Assembly (NCBI GenBank): GCA_001692895.1
Contig: KV748258.1
Coordinates: forward strand, 124,001-188,000
Reading direction: 5' to 3'
From: Cenococcum geophilum 1.58
Taxonomy: Eukaryota > Ascomycota > Dothideomycetes > Gloniales > Gloniaceae
Length of the DNA stretch: 64,000 nucleotides
Below, one piece after another: positions 23,286-35,900 of this stretch (the stretch's first letter is position 1; every line of letters starts with the position of its first letter). A model generated the notes under the pieces. The model worked only from the letters and a program-made list of their open reading frames with translations, had not been told where the DNA came from and did not search any database. The translations under genes and the position numbers were made by a program.

Positions 23286-24873
23286 TTATGCGTAGAAGTT
23301 GACCGTGTCTTTCTTTTTCGCCTGCTCAAAATATTTAGCATCTCGAGATATATCAGACATATATGGGATCTTACCTGGACTTCCGCAATGGCATCCACAT
23401 AGTGCTCGTGACTAATCTTCTGTTGTCCGGACCTCAACGCAATCATACCTGCCTCAACACAGACGGCCTTTAGCTGTGCACCACCAAACTCATCCGTACT
23501 ACGCGCCAATTCCGGCCAGTTCACACCCTCGTCTACCGTCATTTTCCGGGAATGAATGCGCAGAATTTGTGCTCGGGCCTCTTCATTTGGTAGTGGGAAT
23601 TCGATCTTCCTATCCAGACGACCAGAACGGAGGAGCGCAGGATCGAGCACATCTACACGATTAGTAGCGGCTAGCACTTTAACGCGATCATCGGAGGCGA
23701 AGCCATCGAGCTGGTTGAGAAGTTCCAACATGGTTCGCTGCACTTCTCTGTCTCCAGACTTCTCGGAGTCAAACCGCTTTGTTCCTACGGCGTCAAGTTC
23801 GTCGATGAAAATAATTGAGGGGGCCTTTTCTTTCGCCAATGCGAAACAGTCGCGAACAAGCTTTGCACCATCACCGATGAACATTTGGACGAGTTGAGGA
23901 CCGGCAAGTTTCAGAAAGGTAGCATCGGTTTGGGCGGCACAGGCTCGAGCGAGGAGAGTTTTCCCGGTACCCGGCGGGCCGTACATCAGGGCACCTAAGA
24001 GGTTGAGTTAATTGATATATAGATACGAGGAAATTTCTAGAGAGCATTGTACCTTTAGGTGCCTTAATACCAATCTTCTTAAACCTCTCGGCCTCCTTCA
24101 TCGGCCATACTACAGCCTCTACAAGTTCTTCAATCTGTTTATCTAAGCCTCCTACATCTGTATACTTTTCGGTTGGCTTTTCGTCCACCTCCATGGCTTT
24201 CACTCTGCTGTCATATTCGGCAGGTAACGTATCTAGGACAAGGTAAGAGTCTTTGTTCACGCCAATCAGGTCACCAGGCATAAGCTTCTCGTGGTCGACA
24301 AGGCCGATAAGAGGAAGGAATATGGTTTGTCGTGTTGAAGTTTTGATGACGGCGGATTTACCAACACGAGTGGCATCAAGGTCGATATTTGCGCCTTCTT
24401 CAGCTGCTTCTGCGGTGACATCCAGGTCTAGTATCTCAACGACGTTGCCAACTAGATATGGCAGTTGCCTATAGAGAAAGAAGTCAGCCGCGTTGCGCTG
24501 TTAACCCCACAGACATAGGAAAGGCACCTAGCCGGCCTTATGGAAGAACATACCTGTTGTTCTCAATCTTGTCTAGATTTTCCTTGATCTTCTCATGCAT
24601 TGATGCTTTTTCGTGTGTTAATCGCTGGAACTCGCTCTTCATGATCCGGGTGTCATTTTCCAGAAGCCGCCTCCGCGCTATGATATCTCGTGTACTTGAG
24701 TTGAGAATCTCTTCGTCCAAAACATCCTCCTTCTCCTCCTCGGCTGCATCTTGCATCTCCGCATCCCCATCGGCCTTCTTCCTATCCTTTCCCCCCTCAT
24801 CCTTCTTCTTCTCGTCCTTCTTGTCCTCCTTCTCCTCGCGCTCAAGGTCATCGAGGTCTTCCAGTGTCGACAT
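23286..24873 (-). CDS. rpt5: 26S proteasome regulatory ATPase Rpt5 (PSMC3, subunit 6A)
   Basis: AAA+ subunit of the hexameric base of the 19S particle, which unfolds substrates and opens the 20S gate. Four exons (24873-24554, 24468-24053, 23994-23375, 23321-23286) join to 463 aa. In order: a Lys/Glu/Asp-rich segment at about residues 10-50, a coiled coil ([20 protein letters not shown]), an OB domain ([13 protein letters not shown]), Walker A GPPGTGKT near 252, Walker [15 protein letters not shown], and the arginine-finger region [19 protein letters not shown]. The 36-nt last exon encodes [11 protein letters not shown], ending in the HbYX-type tail (hydrophobic-Tyr-X) that docks in the 20S pocket. 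The charged segment is absent from yeast Rpt5, which goes almost directly from its start to the coiled coil, so the protein is longer than the yeast one (434 aa). Confidence 0.96.
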
Positions 24874-25353
24874 GGCGGTGGCGGTTGCTTGGGCAGGTGA
24901 GTCAAGATAATATGAGGTGGTCTATGTGGGTTGAAAGCCTAGAAGAGGATCTTGGTTGAGTATAGTTTTTGGCGATTGAAGATGATGCAGGAAGTAGGTG
25001 TTGATAAATGGACTGGTTGAGGCAGCTCTGGCTTACGAAGGTGAAGCTCCAGGATTAGCGAGACATCAGCCTTGGCGCGATCTCGGTGTTCACGTTTCAC
25101 TGGCCACTCTGACAAACATAATTTTTTACAACAGCTTACAATGATAAGTAACTGTCTCTACTACTTCTTTTCTGGATATAATGTATGAATATTTACAGTA
25201 CATGCACTTACAAATTCGATGGTGAAGAGCAATCTGAAAATTGCCCCGCTCCGTGTGCTTCAAAGTAGAATGCAGAGGACCACCTTGGAAGCAAGCATAA
25301 GAGGCACGGGGAATTTCCCCCCTTGCATTCATCTTTTAGCAGTATAAATTCTC
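24874..25353. other. rpt5 upstream region
   Basis: 480 bp between the rpt5 start and the 3' end of the next minus-strand gene. It should contain the rpt5 promoter. I did not recognise a proteasome-associated control element (GGTGGCAAA) in it. Confidence 0.4.
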
Positions 25354-27272
25354 TCATGCTACTGCAAGAGACTTCAACACCTCCTGACCCCAGTTCAACA
25401 TCTTGAACCTTGATATGTAATCATCCCGATTGACTAGCCGCCATCAGCATTTTGGTTCTCACAAAGAGAAAAAACTACTTACTGTAGCCACCACAGATTC
25501 TTCTCTTACCGGTAAATGCAGATCTTCCGTGGAGGATTCGCCAGTTATCGAAGACTATTTTGGGTGAGTTCTTAACTCTTGAAAGCACCTAGATTACTTA
25601 CCCAAGACTCTTCCGGGAGTCAGTTGACACCAATACTCATTTTCGGAAGATCGTAGAAGCTTTGACCATTTGCTGCATGACTTTTCATAAGTCAATTGGG
25701 TCGATTTGCAGTAGTTAGGTTGTCAGAAAATGGTACTCACTCCGCGGCATCGTACCACTTTTGGACTTCCTCAAGGGGCATATCGATCGCAGCTCGGTCT
25801 GAGGAATTCCATCGCACTTGGACTAGGTGGTGAATGTGCGGATCATGGAGCAGCACGGGGAAGGCCCTATATGGCTGAATGCTGATGCCATCGTTGCCGC
25901 TTGCATGCGCATGCACGTTAACAGTGCTAAGCAAGTTGTAGGCTTCCGGATCTTGGTTTGCCAAATCCTGAGCTGCTTTAAAGCCATCAACTAGAAGTGA
26001 AGCACCTCCTTCACCTTCCGTATGTGAGAGAAGGTGGAAGGCTTGTAAGCCGGCGGGATCAGAGAAATATGTATTATCCGTGTGAGCATCTAGTGCTATC
26101 GAAGTGTAGGCTGTGTCCTTAGAAGCGAGATCCGCTGTGAAATCGTAGAATCCACCTGACACTAAATTAATCTAGAATTTCACGAGCCGCTGGCCGAACA
26201 TACCATAATGGGTGTTACGAATGAATGCAATTCTCTCCAGGAGCTTTTCAGTATCTTCGGGGACTGGTGGTGTTCCGTCAACGTAGCAGAATCCAAATTC
26301 GCGCTGAGTTATTGTTAGTCTAGGGAATAATTCTGAACATTGAATGGGAGTGTACAATATTGCATAAACACTCTTTTAAGCCTTCATCTAATTTGATTAC
26401 AGCATCATACTCTACGATTGGAGGATTGTGCTCAATGGAGTTGGACCATAGCGAGGTTCTTTTAGTTTGTCAGAAGGATCATCGGTTGAAATATCAGTCT
26501 GATATTACTTGGCAAGACCTTGTCGTATCACAAATCTATTCTTTAACGCGCTCTTGGCCAGGAATTCATTTGTATAATAGCTTTCATGGCCGTCACTCCC
26601 TATGCGTGTCAAATCGTGAAAGAGCAAAGACCGAACACCACTCACAAGAGACTCGAATACCATAATCCTCTTCTACGCATGACTTGATGGATATGTCTTT
26701 TGGAATCTTGAAAGTCCCATCAGCTGCTTAAAAATACAAGAAGAAGTTGAAAGCACCTGAAATGTGTCAAGGAGACGCTGTTTGGTAACTTCGTGGACAC
26801 AACTGCTGCACTGGCAATTATCCCTTCTCGAATGAACATGTGGTACCAGATATTAGAGGGTCTTCCATACCTTAACCATATTTTCGGGCTACCACAATTA
26901 CTCGAAGTTAGTGAAAACACCAAACTCAAAATAGAAGGCTACACCTACATGTTCACAAACCTATTCGCGTTGTCCGAATACGCTGTGACCGAGTTCCCAC
27001 GCACAAGCGGACGATTGAGTACAGGGAGGTTCGGGGGAAACCGCATCACATGCTTTACCAATAGTCAGGCCTAGGATGACCAATATGGATGCGGGTTTAT
27101 TGTTTACCAAGGGCTCTGCGATAGATGTATTCGAGTTTTGACCTGCCAACCGAATGTCTCTGAACTCACTTGAAAGCTCCTCTGTCTGAGCTACTGAAGA
27201 AAATGGCCGAACCAAACTTTCTTGACTTCTAACCCATCTTGATTCCTTCCACGCCTTCCCCGAAGTCAGCAT
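25354..27272 (-). CDS. Trimethyllysine dioxygenase (carnitine biosynthesis)
   Basis: Fe(II)/2-oxoglutarate oxygenase that hydroxylates N6-trimethyllysine, the first step of carnitine synthesis, probably mitochondrial. Many exons on the minus strand. Splicing restores the N-terminal zinc site IWLRDNCQCSSCVH (Cys3His) across a phase-2 intron, then KQRLLDTFQ. Next come DGHESYYTNEFL, LWSNSIEHNPPIVEYD and REFGFCYVDGTPPVPEDTEK. The catalytic domain has the iron ligands H and D in LDAHTDNTYFSDPAGLQ and the distal His in DNWRILHGRSAFTGKRR. It ends KMLNWGQEVLKSLAVA. All catalytic residues are present, so the enzyme looks intact. The start at 27272 (MLTSGKAWKESRWVRS, presequence-like) is uncertain: an earlier ATG at 27470 (MSLLRLLNPALNA) is also presequence-like, but I could not splice it in cleanly. 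Gamma-butyrobetaine dioxygenase is a close relative, but the sequence fits TMLD better. Confidence 0.85.
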
Positions 27273-29511
27273 AAACAGCCCAGAACCACCCTACTTCCCT
27301 CTTACGAACCTTGTGAAGGACTCGACGAGGAATTTTCGGCCGAGGGATCATATCGTTGGGCACAATTACATGCCTTAAAATCCAGTCAATCGGATATATA
27401 TCTTTGTAGGGCATGCCTGGAGGGCATACCGTGCGTTTAGAGCTGGATTAAGAAGCCTAAGCAGAGACATGGTGGAAATTGGTGTCATGTGCGAGTGAAA
27501 ATCGTATTCGAAACTTTGAGGAACCTAGAGGTAGCTCCAGGGAACTTGAAGACAGGCCGGCCGTACAAAAGACAGCATCAAGTGAATAAATACCTACTCA
27601 TCGCGTGATCCGCATGTTGCTTAGGTAGATAAATTAGACGCTCCGTAGTAGAATTTAGTTACGGGGCAGGGGAAGCACGTGCAACGGCCCCCTAATCCTC
27701 CACGAAGCGTCTAGAGCTTGTGGGCGTTGTTTTCGTGCAAACTAAATGTTTTAAAAAACGATTTTTATCCTTTTCTACGAGCCACGTCCTAACTATAGGA
27801 GTTATTATATATTTTATTGATATAATGGATTTTTTGAGTAACTATATCTCTATTTATATAAATTATAACCCCTTATTAAGAATACTAAGGAGCGAGATAT
27901 ATTATTATCCCTTGCAACGTCAGGGTCCTTAGATCAAGTGGACCGTGCAGGAACACCGTTTTCAAAACAACGCGTATATCTATATAGAATTTAGTTATCA
28001 ATTACACCCATATATTAAAAACCGTTCTGCAGGGAGGACGACTGCTAGAGGCCTTATATTGAGCGACTTAACTCCAAAAATTAATCTTGTATGTCAATTT
28101 GATATAGTATATTATGAATATCACCAGCCCGGCCGTCGAAAACGGACTCTGCACCTGTACGTGGTGACGGCTACGAACCTGGGTCTTCGAAGTTCAGACT
28201 CAGAGCCAACGCAGAGACGTCGTACAGCGTGCGATAGGACCTGGTGGTCGTGGTTGTGAGCGTTATGGGCGGTGGTGAAAGGTTTTCAGATGGTGGGATC
28301 TCGAAAACCACTACTGTGGCCCTCTACAATTCAGCTACGCTATTCTCCTATTAAGGCACCTATACAATCTAACGTGGATATACGGCATTTGATAGCATCC
28401 CCCGACCCCTAATAGAAAGCATTAACGACCTCTTATATTGACGAACAGGCGATCGCGAACGAACGAGCAGATGAATGAGCAAATATACAGCCCCTCCTAA
28501 CCCCTAGGGCGATCGCCCGCGGAGCATGCGGTCACTCGCCGTTTTTTCTACCAAATACTACCTAGCAGCCTGGATTGCGACCCACGGTTTTCCCTGTCTT
28601 CTTTTGACGGAGTGGTGACCCTTAGAAAGGGCCTAGCTGGGGCCTAGGCATAAAAGATACCCAAATACACAATATCCCGCTCGCTTATTAGTATTACGGT
28701 AGTTAGAACGGATGAATCCCCCTTATGCCTTTGATAGGCCCTAGGGGGGGGAAGGCATGGCGTATATGGCAATGGTTAGATAAGAAATAGCATACAGGGG
28801 ATGGCTAAGATACGGGAAACAGCAGTACGGCAATTAATTGGCAAGGCCTAGCTGGGACGTAGTGAACCCTAGCTAGGGTAAGCTAGAGAAGGAAGCAGTG
28901 GTTCCCAAGGAGTTCGAACATCCAAGGAGGATAGGACGTAGCCGTAGACCCGCAGGGCCGCCGCTACGGACAGACATGGCAAATTGGGGTTTTTTATCCT
29001 ACTGAGGTGGCTCATAGGGTTTTTCCTCCCCCCCAGCAGCAAGGGTTTTTTCCCGTCAATATTACTTTTCCCTTGTGTACGGAGTAGTCTGCGTGGGGCT
29101 AGATAGCATCTGTATCAGACGTTAATTAAAGAAGAATTATTAAGAATATCACCAGCCCTGTACGGCACCGAATTTAGCTAATCTAATTGGCCCTTATTGA
29201 TACCTGAGGACCTGATTTGACGTTAGATTTTAAAATGTATCTTTGTGGATTTAAGACTAAAACTAATCGACTACCTATATCGCATAATAAAGCTGCGATA
29301 TTACCATAACGTGGAAGCGACAGAGAAGATAAAGAGTTTTCACTTCGTAGTATTTTGGAGATAATTAGACTTTAAGAAGTACCTAAGTTTTGGGTCGTTA
29401 CCCAGGCTCTCAGGGAGTTGGTTATCGATAAGGTCACAGTTACGGAATCCAAAATGGTCGAATTTTCAGCCAAAAAAATCTTCAACCCTACCCTGAAGCG
29501 CAACAAAAGCT
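27273..29511. other. AT-rich, gene-poor stretch with short dispersed repeats
   Basis: No supported gene. About 27760-28110 is strongly AT-rich and TA-rich. Short motifs recur: GAATATCACCAGCCC at about 28115 and 29147, CCTAGCTGGG at about 28630 and 28848, and GCGATCGC at about 28451 and 28509. A CACGTG lies at about 27675. The composition contrasts with the gene-dense flanks and suggests old, mutated repeat DNA (repeat-induced point mutation is one explanation), but I cannot name a family or define element ends. Confidence 0.45.
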
Positions 29512-29650
29512 CGACACCAGAGGGACTCGAACCCTCAGTCTCTACCATATTAAGCCGGAAAGTAGCCTATCGCGCGATTACGTGATTAGCTAGAATTCAT
29601 ACCGGAAAGATCGAGAATTGACTTACGCCTTACCATTAGGCCATGGTGCC
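29512..29650 (-). tRNA. tRNA-like sequence with an interrupted anticodon arm
   Basis: On the minus strand GGCACCA (29650-29644) pairs along its whole length with TGGTGTC near 29513-29519, followed by discriminator G. A four-pair D stem (GCCT/AGGC) and an A box (TGGCCTAATGG) follow. At the 3' end is a perfect T arm, GAGGG-TTCGAGT-CCCTC, with a consensus B box GGTTCGAGTCC. The whole is 139 nt, so about 65 nt exceed a normal tRNA and lie in the anticodon or variable region. Either this is a tRNA with an unusually long intron or a decayed or insertion-split copy. No anticodon loop with U33 falls out cleanly, so I give no isotype; discriminator and acceptor resemble Arg or Ser tRNAs. Confidence 0.45.
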
Positions 29651-30719
29651 CGTTGAAAGAAATGCTCTAAAATTAACCAGTACATACTTATCCAATCATG
29701 AGAAATACAAAGAGATTTGATAGTTGAGCCAATCATAATCCTCTTGGAGTGAGGAAATTCAGCCGACGAAAAGCTGGGAAAATTCGCCGAACCCATGGAT
29801 CATTTTTCTTTGCCATCAATTCAGTTACAAAGGGGGGCCGACAAGCTAAAATAGATTCCCTTTCTTGTGGGAAAATACGGAGGTACACTGTGAGTCTTTG
29901 CTCCGAAAAGCAGGTCGGGTTTGCCTATTCTAATATTCCTCTTTCCTTCAAGCCAGTCTCGCAGATCTCTTTACTTCAACCGCAATAATTCTAATCGAAG
30001 TAGGGGTTTGACTACGACGCCAGTAATCGGAAAAAATCCCCGCGAAAATCCCTGCCGAACATCGGAACTGGATTAGTTGGCCCTACACTAAGACCTGTCT
30101 CCTAGAGCAAACGAGGGGCCAATCCCAACCACCGCAACTTGGTGAGTAATTGTCGTCGTCCAATGGCGTGATCAACACTTCATATCCGCCGCTTCTTCGA
30201 GGGTGTGAACGGGTGAGTTCTCGCACAATGTCATGCTCTATTCGGTGGTCACACAGGTTATCGTTCATAAAACGCTCAACTATGATATTCTCACTAGTTT
30301 CTGTGCGTGATAAGTTTGATATACAAGATGTTAGCTAGCTTTGCTTGTAACAGCTAACTGAACATTCAGTCATTGCCTGTTACCCAGCTTCGTCTTCCAT
30401 CGCTTACCCGTCCCGAACTTTGTTGAATCACTACACCGCTTCAATTGCGTGATATGTTCATAACGCGTCATTGGTCACCTGTGGGTGTGCACATGGCTAC
30501 CCAAACCACCTGTCACTCCATGTTACCTGGCGATGATAAAATAGATAAAAGACTCTCAACTCCCAACCTCTGAGCGTTCTTTTCAGCCGGGATCTACACT
30601 CTATTCTGTGCGATATTTCTGCCTGACAATCAAGCAGCTATTGGCTGTTATAGCGGATTGGGATGCGAAAGTCCTTTTCTTTGGGGAGGCTGACATCTGG
30701 GAGCGCAACGGAGCATTAA
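29651..30719. other. Intergenic region, nothing recognised
   Basis: Mixed-composition sequence with no supported reading frame, RNA gene or repeat. Confidence 0.4.
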
Positions 30720-31256
30720 ATGGATGACTTGGTAGAAGTATACACCTGCTACGTCGGCATGTCTAGGGCGGTCTCACCATACTCAAGTTTTGCCACTGAT
30801 CTGGAGGCTAAAACTGGGAGAGTTTACGACGCCTTTATATCCTCTCTCAGCAAGGACTTTGCTTTCTCTCAGGCTTCTACGAAAGCACTACGCGGCCCAA
30901 ATGGAGCATTGCTAAATTTGCATCTTACACACATTGACTATTGTAAGCGAGCACCGATCCATCTTCTCGGGAAGCCTACGTTACTCAATAAACAACTTGG
31001 AGGATTCATTGCGTCGTTCGCGCCTCCATGAAAAGATGCTAATTTGGTCCAAAAGCTTCAAACGGGAGTTTTCAAGAACCTTAGCAGTAGCGAGAACGGA
31101 AAGACTCCAAACGGACCAGATAAATCTAATATATCAGCGCTCATGTACCAATACTATGAGTTTGTTCGAAATCACGCATTGCAACAACGGCAACAGGGTT
31201 CAACAGGTGTCGGTCCAGATCGGGTTTTCTTACCACCGTCTTACTACTGTCTTTGA
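30720..31256 (+). pseudogene. Possible gene remnant of unknown family
   Basis: Two overlapping plus-strand frames (30720-31031 and 30934-31263) have protein-like composition. The first reads DDLVEVYTCYVGMSRAVSPY; the second contains LEDSLRRSRLHEKMLIWSK and TDQINLIYQRS. Their helical, Leu- and Arg-rich character resembles the C-terminal regions of fungal zinc-cluster regulators, but no diagnostic motif is present. No good splice pair links the two frames, so a frameshifted remnant or a badly resolved exon junction are both possible. Its place in a decayed region favours a remnant. Confidence 0.25.
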
Positions 31257-31263
31257 TGCCTAG

Positions 31264-32946
31264 TACCCTAGGTCTCACCACCCGTTTCTATTACCTATTT
31301 TGTCTCAGTTGTCTATGGTATTTGACTTAGTTGCCTGGACCTACCTCATGTATAAATAGCTTCTTTTCTTCATAGTTTGAATAGACAGAGTCCTCGTTCT
31401 TTTCTTACAATCGGTGCACGGACTACCGATCGACAACAGGACCCACAGGACCGCCATCTTCGAGGCCAAGAGGATCAACAGCTGGATTAGCACTAGCCCA
31501 ACTATAGCTAGAGCTAGCAGACGAGCTGGGGCCGGAGCCATCCAGGCCCAGAGTATCTTCGGGCTTCAGCCGTTTCCCCACTTTGGGTGGGTATGCGGGT
31601 CATTGCAGGAGATGCATAGCCGATAATGCCCCGTATGATAAGCAAAGACCCCGTGCTCGTTGTGAGGTTAGGGTCGAGATGTGGAATGAACAGCTAAACA
31701 ATAGAAGATGAAGGCCGGATGGCGGGATGCAGGTCGTAAATGAGAGATTTTTATGACTGCCCTTAGCTGACTAATAGTCTTGGTGGATTCTTCTTAGATA
31801 CTTCTTACTAAGTAGCCCCTGGTGAGCATGTTCTTTGTACACCCAGCCGTATAAGCCTTACCCAACGATGTCCATATACATAAATTCTAAAAATTGTCAA
31901 TAAGTACTTTCTAGTATCCTAAACTCCTCTTGCTCTGCTGACCACCTACTGTGTTCTCTTAATTAGATTAATGTGAGTTAGAAAGTGCTTGCGTTAGTGC
32001 GTCCTGTCTTTTAATAGCCAAACTACCTACTTAAATAAGTGGTGTACTGCTATTATTCTTAAACACTTTAAAAGGCTTCAAAACACTATCTTAGCTCTAA
32101 TAAGGCGTATCTAGACTATCAAGGTAATTTAAGGGATTCCCTATTATCAGTAATATTGTGTACTGTTATGCATAGAAGCAAAATAATCTAGGTCCTTCGG
32201 AAAGTGGTTCAGGGCGCCCTTCAAGTACGGTATAGATCCTAAAGGTCACCTAGTTATGCGGCTTAGAATCTCGACTATTTTGACATGCGACTGAAGCGCT
32301 CTGGAGACTCTGGCTTATAAAAAATAAGTATAGGTTTCTAAGTAGCTATCCTTTGGTGTCGATTGTACCATAAATCTACGTTCTGGAGGATCCTCAGCAA
32401 TTTATCCCCCAGGCAGCAGCTAGTACTTCTCATGACATATTTCGAGCGTCTACAATGTATTCTTCATACCATCAAAAAATCTCCGACCACATCAATATCT
32501 TCAATCCATCTCATCTATCCATTTTCTCCTTCACCATCAAGCCAAAACACACATCTTCAATCCAAACCAGCAATCACTGAGAATGAATAAGGGGGTGTAC
32601 CCTAGCCGCTTTGAATCAAACTACCTACGTGATTTGAGTGTAATAAAGAGAAAAGCAGAAAAAGAAAAGTCTTTCTTAACTACATGACTACCTTCCCTTG
32701 GTCGCCCACAAATTGTATTGTCATAGAGAAATAGATCTCCACTTTACCATCGCCTTGCCGCGTTGCGGGGAAAACACACAAACGCTTTCTTACGCCATCC
32801 GCCTGAAAACAACATCAACGCCGGGGTGGGTTTGCATGCTCGCTGGACTAAAGAGATCTGTACCAAGGGGACGGTGAGGGAATGATACGGGGGTGGGGGG
32901 GGGTTTGAGGATGGGTGGGGAGTGTGGTGGTGGATGATGAGGATAT
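31264..32946. other. Gene-poor stretch before the importin 3' end
   Basis: AT-rich in parts (about 31780-32350). No supported gene. A G-rich run lies at about 32890-32930. The 3' end of the importin gene enters from the right. Confidence 0.4.
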
Positions 32947-35900
32947 TTACTCGGTAGCGACTGGGTTGCCATTTGTTTGTTGCGCTCGGGCGACCTGCTG
33001 TGCGATGACATCGGCTTGGTGGACGGCAGCTTGGACTACTTGCTGTTCTTCAGGGTTCAGGTTCTTTGTGAGGTTCTCATACAGCTGGAGCTGTTCTTGT
33101 TGGAGTCCTAAGGCTTAATCAGTATGGAGTGTGTTGCAACTAGATTTATCATACTGAGTAGGGCATCCTTGAACATGCCGTATGGCTCCACCTTATCAAG
33201 GGGAGTCTCAAGCAAACTTTCCTCCTCAAGCTCATCATCATCATCATCGCTAACGGCAGTGAATTTTTGAGCCTGACCAAAGTTAGTCACTGCAAATTCA
33301 TTCTGCATGGTTACATGTACTTCTTCATTGAGGAACTCCAAATATGCTGCGCTTTCATCCTTAACATCCTCAGCCTCATCAGCATCATTATTCCAATCGT
33401 TATCACCTTCCCATTCTTCCTCTTCCTCCTCATCGTACTCATTGGAGAAGTCGAAATTGTCTTCTTTCTTGGCCTCTTCCCGGTCTAATGATAACTGTGT
33501 TAGTGCCACGCTTTATAAAACGTGAAGAATTTGATGCTCACTCTTCATTGCTGCAGGTAAAGTCTGGAATAGCCGGACGATGCCTTGGAGCAATCGTGGC
33601 CAGCCTTGCTGTACACTAATAGGTACATCTGTCGCTCTTAATATGAGGAGAGCGCAGATTGCAGAAATACACAACTTCTTGTCGTGCACCCGGGTAAAGC
33701 TGTCAATATTTGAGAACCAGAGACTGAAAAATTTGTTGGTCCAACCATTGCTCTCTAGAACGTGAAGAGCCAGTAATGGGTTGTAGTATATTCCATTAAT
33801 AACCACCTCCATGAGATGTATCCGTAGGGATTTGACCTTGGGTTCATCGTTGGTAAGAACAATCATGGTAAGCTGGATAAATTCGGGGACGAAGTCATCA
33901 ACATGACCACGCATGTTCAGCATGATGATCTCTGCAAGCTTGCACCCGCATATCCGGTCGACACCTCCAACGTTGTCATCTTTGAAAATGGTTCGAACCA
34001 TGTCTACGATGGCTTCAAGGTATGGGCGGTTCTGGATAAGAGTTTCGGATCCGTAATTGACAAAATTCTCCAAAGCAGGCAACATATCTACCAGATATTA
34101 GCGGAGTCAAATAGAAACGCTTGAAATAGTACTCGCCTTCGAGATAGAGTTCAGCACCAGCCTTGAATGTTCGATGAATAAGCTCGAACGCTTGCCACAT
34201 AGTGGGAGAGATGCTCTTTGCCGCAAAGGTACAGCTATCGATAATCTCAAACACCTCGTTATATAGATCTAAAAGTATAAATACGGCAATGATGTAGATT
34301 CTAGGGTTACTTACCATATAGCTTGTTCTCGAGAGTTATGGTAATAACCGGCATAAGGATAGTCTCCAGGTGTAGGAGCACATCCGGCGTGCTCTCCAGT
34401 GTAAGAATCAAAGTACCAATTGTCTGGAGCACACCCAGCGCAGTTATGCTCTTGTCGTCAAGGAAGTCCCCGTATGTATCATCATCTTCTTTTTGTTGGT
34501 TGCGCTCTAACAACTCTCGAACAATTCGAAGATATGTGTCTCGTAATTGCTCACTCAAAGCGACAGCAAATGGTGTGAGTTCGTTTGCGAATACCTCCAC
34601 AAAGTCCTCCATAACATTTGCCAATGCATCCACATCGACTTCATTTGCCAGTTTGAGAAGTTGCTGCATGACTTGTGGGATGTTCTGCTGCATAGATGTT
34701 CGAATAATTTCATGCCGTATAAGTGGTTGAAGTGCAAGAGCAGCTTCGACACGCACTGGCAGCTTTGGATCGGCCATAGACTCGAGGATATTCCGATAGA
34801 TGATGATAAGGTTATTCGGGTCTTTGAAATCCAACTGCTCAAACTTTTCTAGAGTATCGCAAGCACGGGCTCGAAGGAATCCATGAGGACTACGGAATTC
34901 TGGAAACACATGCCGGACGAAAAAGTACTCAACTTGGTCAGCAATCGGGCTCTTCTTTCCAAGTATGACCCCAGAAAGTGTTCCAATCATTCGTAACGCG
35001 CCTTCCTTTTCCCTTGGATTCTTCTGGTCATCAGGCACCGATTCATAATTGTTCACAATTCCATTGACGAAGTTGAGGACTGTGAATGTCTGCTTCCGAC
35101 GGCTCTTGGTGAGGGTGACCAGAAAATTTGTAGCGGCGACATCTGGAGCAGTAACCTCCTCGTAGAAATTCAATTTCCGGTGGAGGTATTCTTGAGGTTC
35201 TGACTCGAAAAGCTCAATATCTTCATCCGATTGGCAAAGCACTGGGAAAAGGAGATGCGATATAAGATTCTCTGTGTGTGGCTTAAGAAGGTTCCACATC
35301 GACTTGGGCTTGATGCATTCATCCAAGAAATTAAGGGTGTAGTATAAGCAAGCTTTGCTTAACCAGACGGTTTTCGCAACCCACTTCTCAACTTGGGTGA
35401 GGTATCCTTTGAGAATTTCGGGCGCAAAGTTGGTAATAAAGTATTTCGCAACATCAGTGTAGTCGATGTCATTGTTCTTCCCTAGCGTTGCAGGGTTGCC
35501 ATATCTGATATTAAAATCAGCGAGATAAATATGGAATAAGCTCTGCTTCTACAGCGTACCTCACGTATAGTCGGTTTAAGTTGGCATAGGCCCATTTCTT
35601 TGCCTTCCACCAGTGACTTGTCTCTCGCTCGTCAAGATCACCAGGAAGGGAACATTGGGGAGGCTCTTTACCGACAACTGTTAAAAACAGAGTGCACCAG
35701 CCAACCATAATCTGCTGTTCTCGGAGGGAGGCTGGAAGATCGAACTATATGACGGTCAGTAATCATAGTCCAATCATAGTTAGCATCTGGTATCGCACAT
35801 ATATGGCATGTTTGTAGACTTTCAAAACTGTCCGCAGCATTTCTCCTGCCTCCAGGCTAGTCTCGCTCACAAGCCTATTTCCAATATTCAGGAGTCCTGG

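Noticed and set aside
27273-27414. Upstream minus-strand frame before trimethyllysine dioxygenase as an extra N-terminal exon
   Set aside because: It ends in a stop before the dioxygenase exon and I found no donor-acceptor pair that keeps the frame; kept only as a possible alternative start.
28450-28560. Possible CRISPR-like or direct repeat array (GCGATCGC)
   Set aside because: Two short palindromic copies with irregular spacing; CRISPR is not expected in a fungus.
31780-32350. Possible transposase remnant in AT-rich sequence
   Set aside because: I could not read any conserved catalytic motif in any frame and see no terminal repeats, so I do not name an element.
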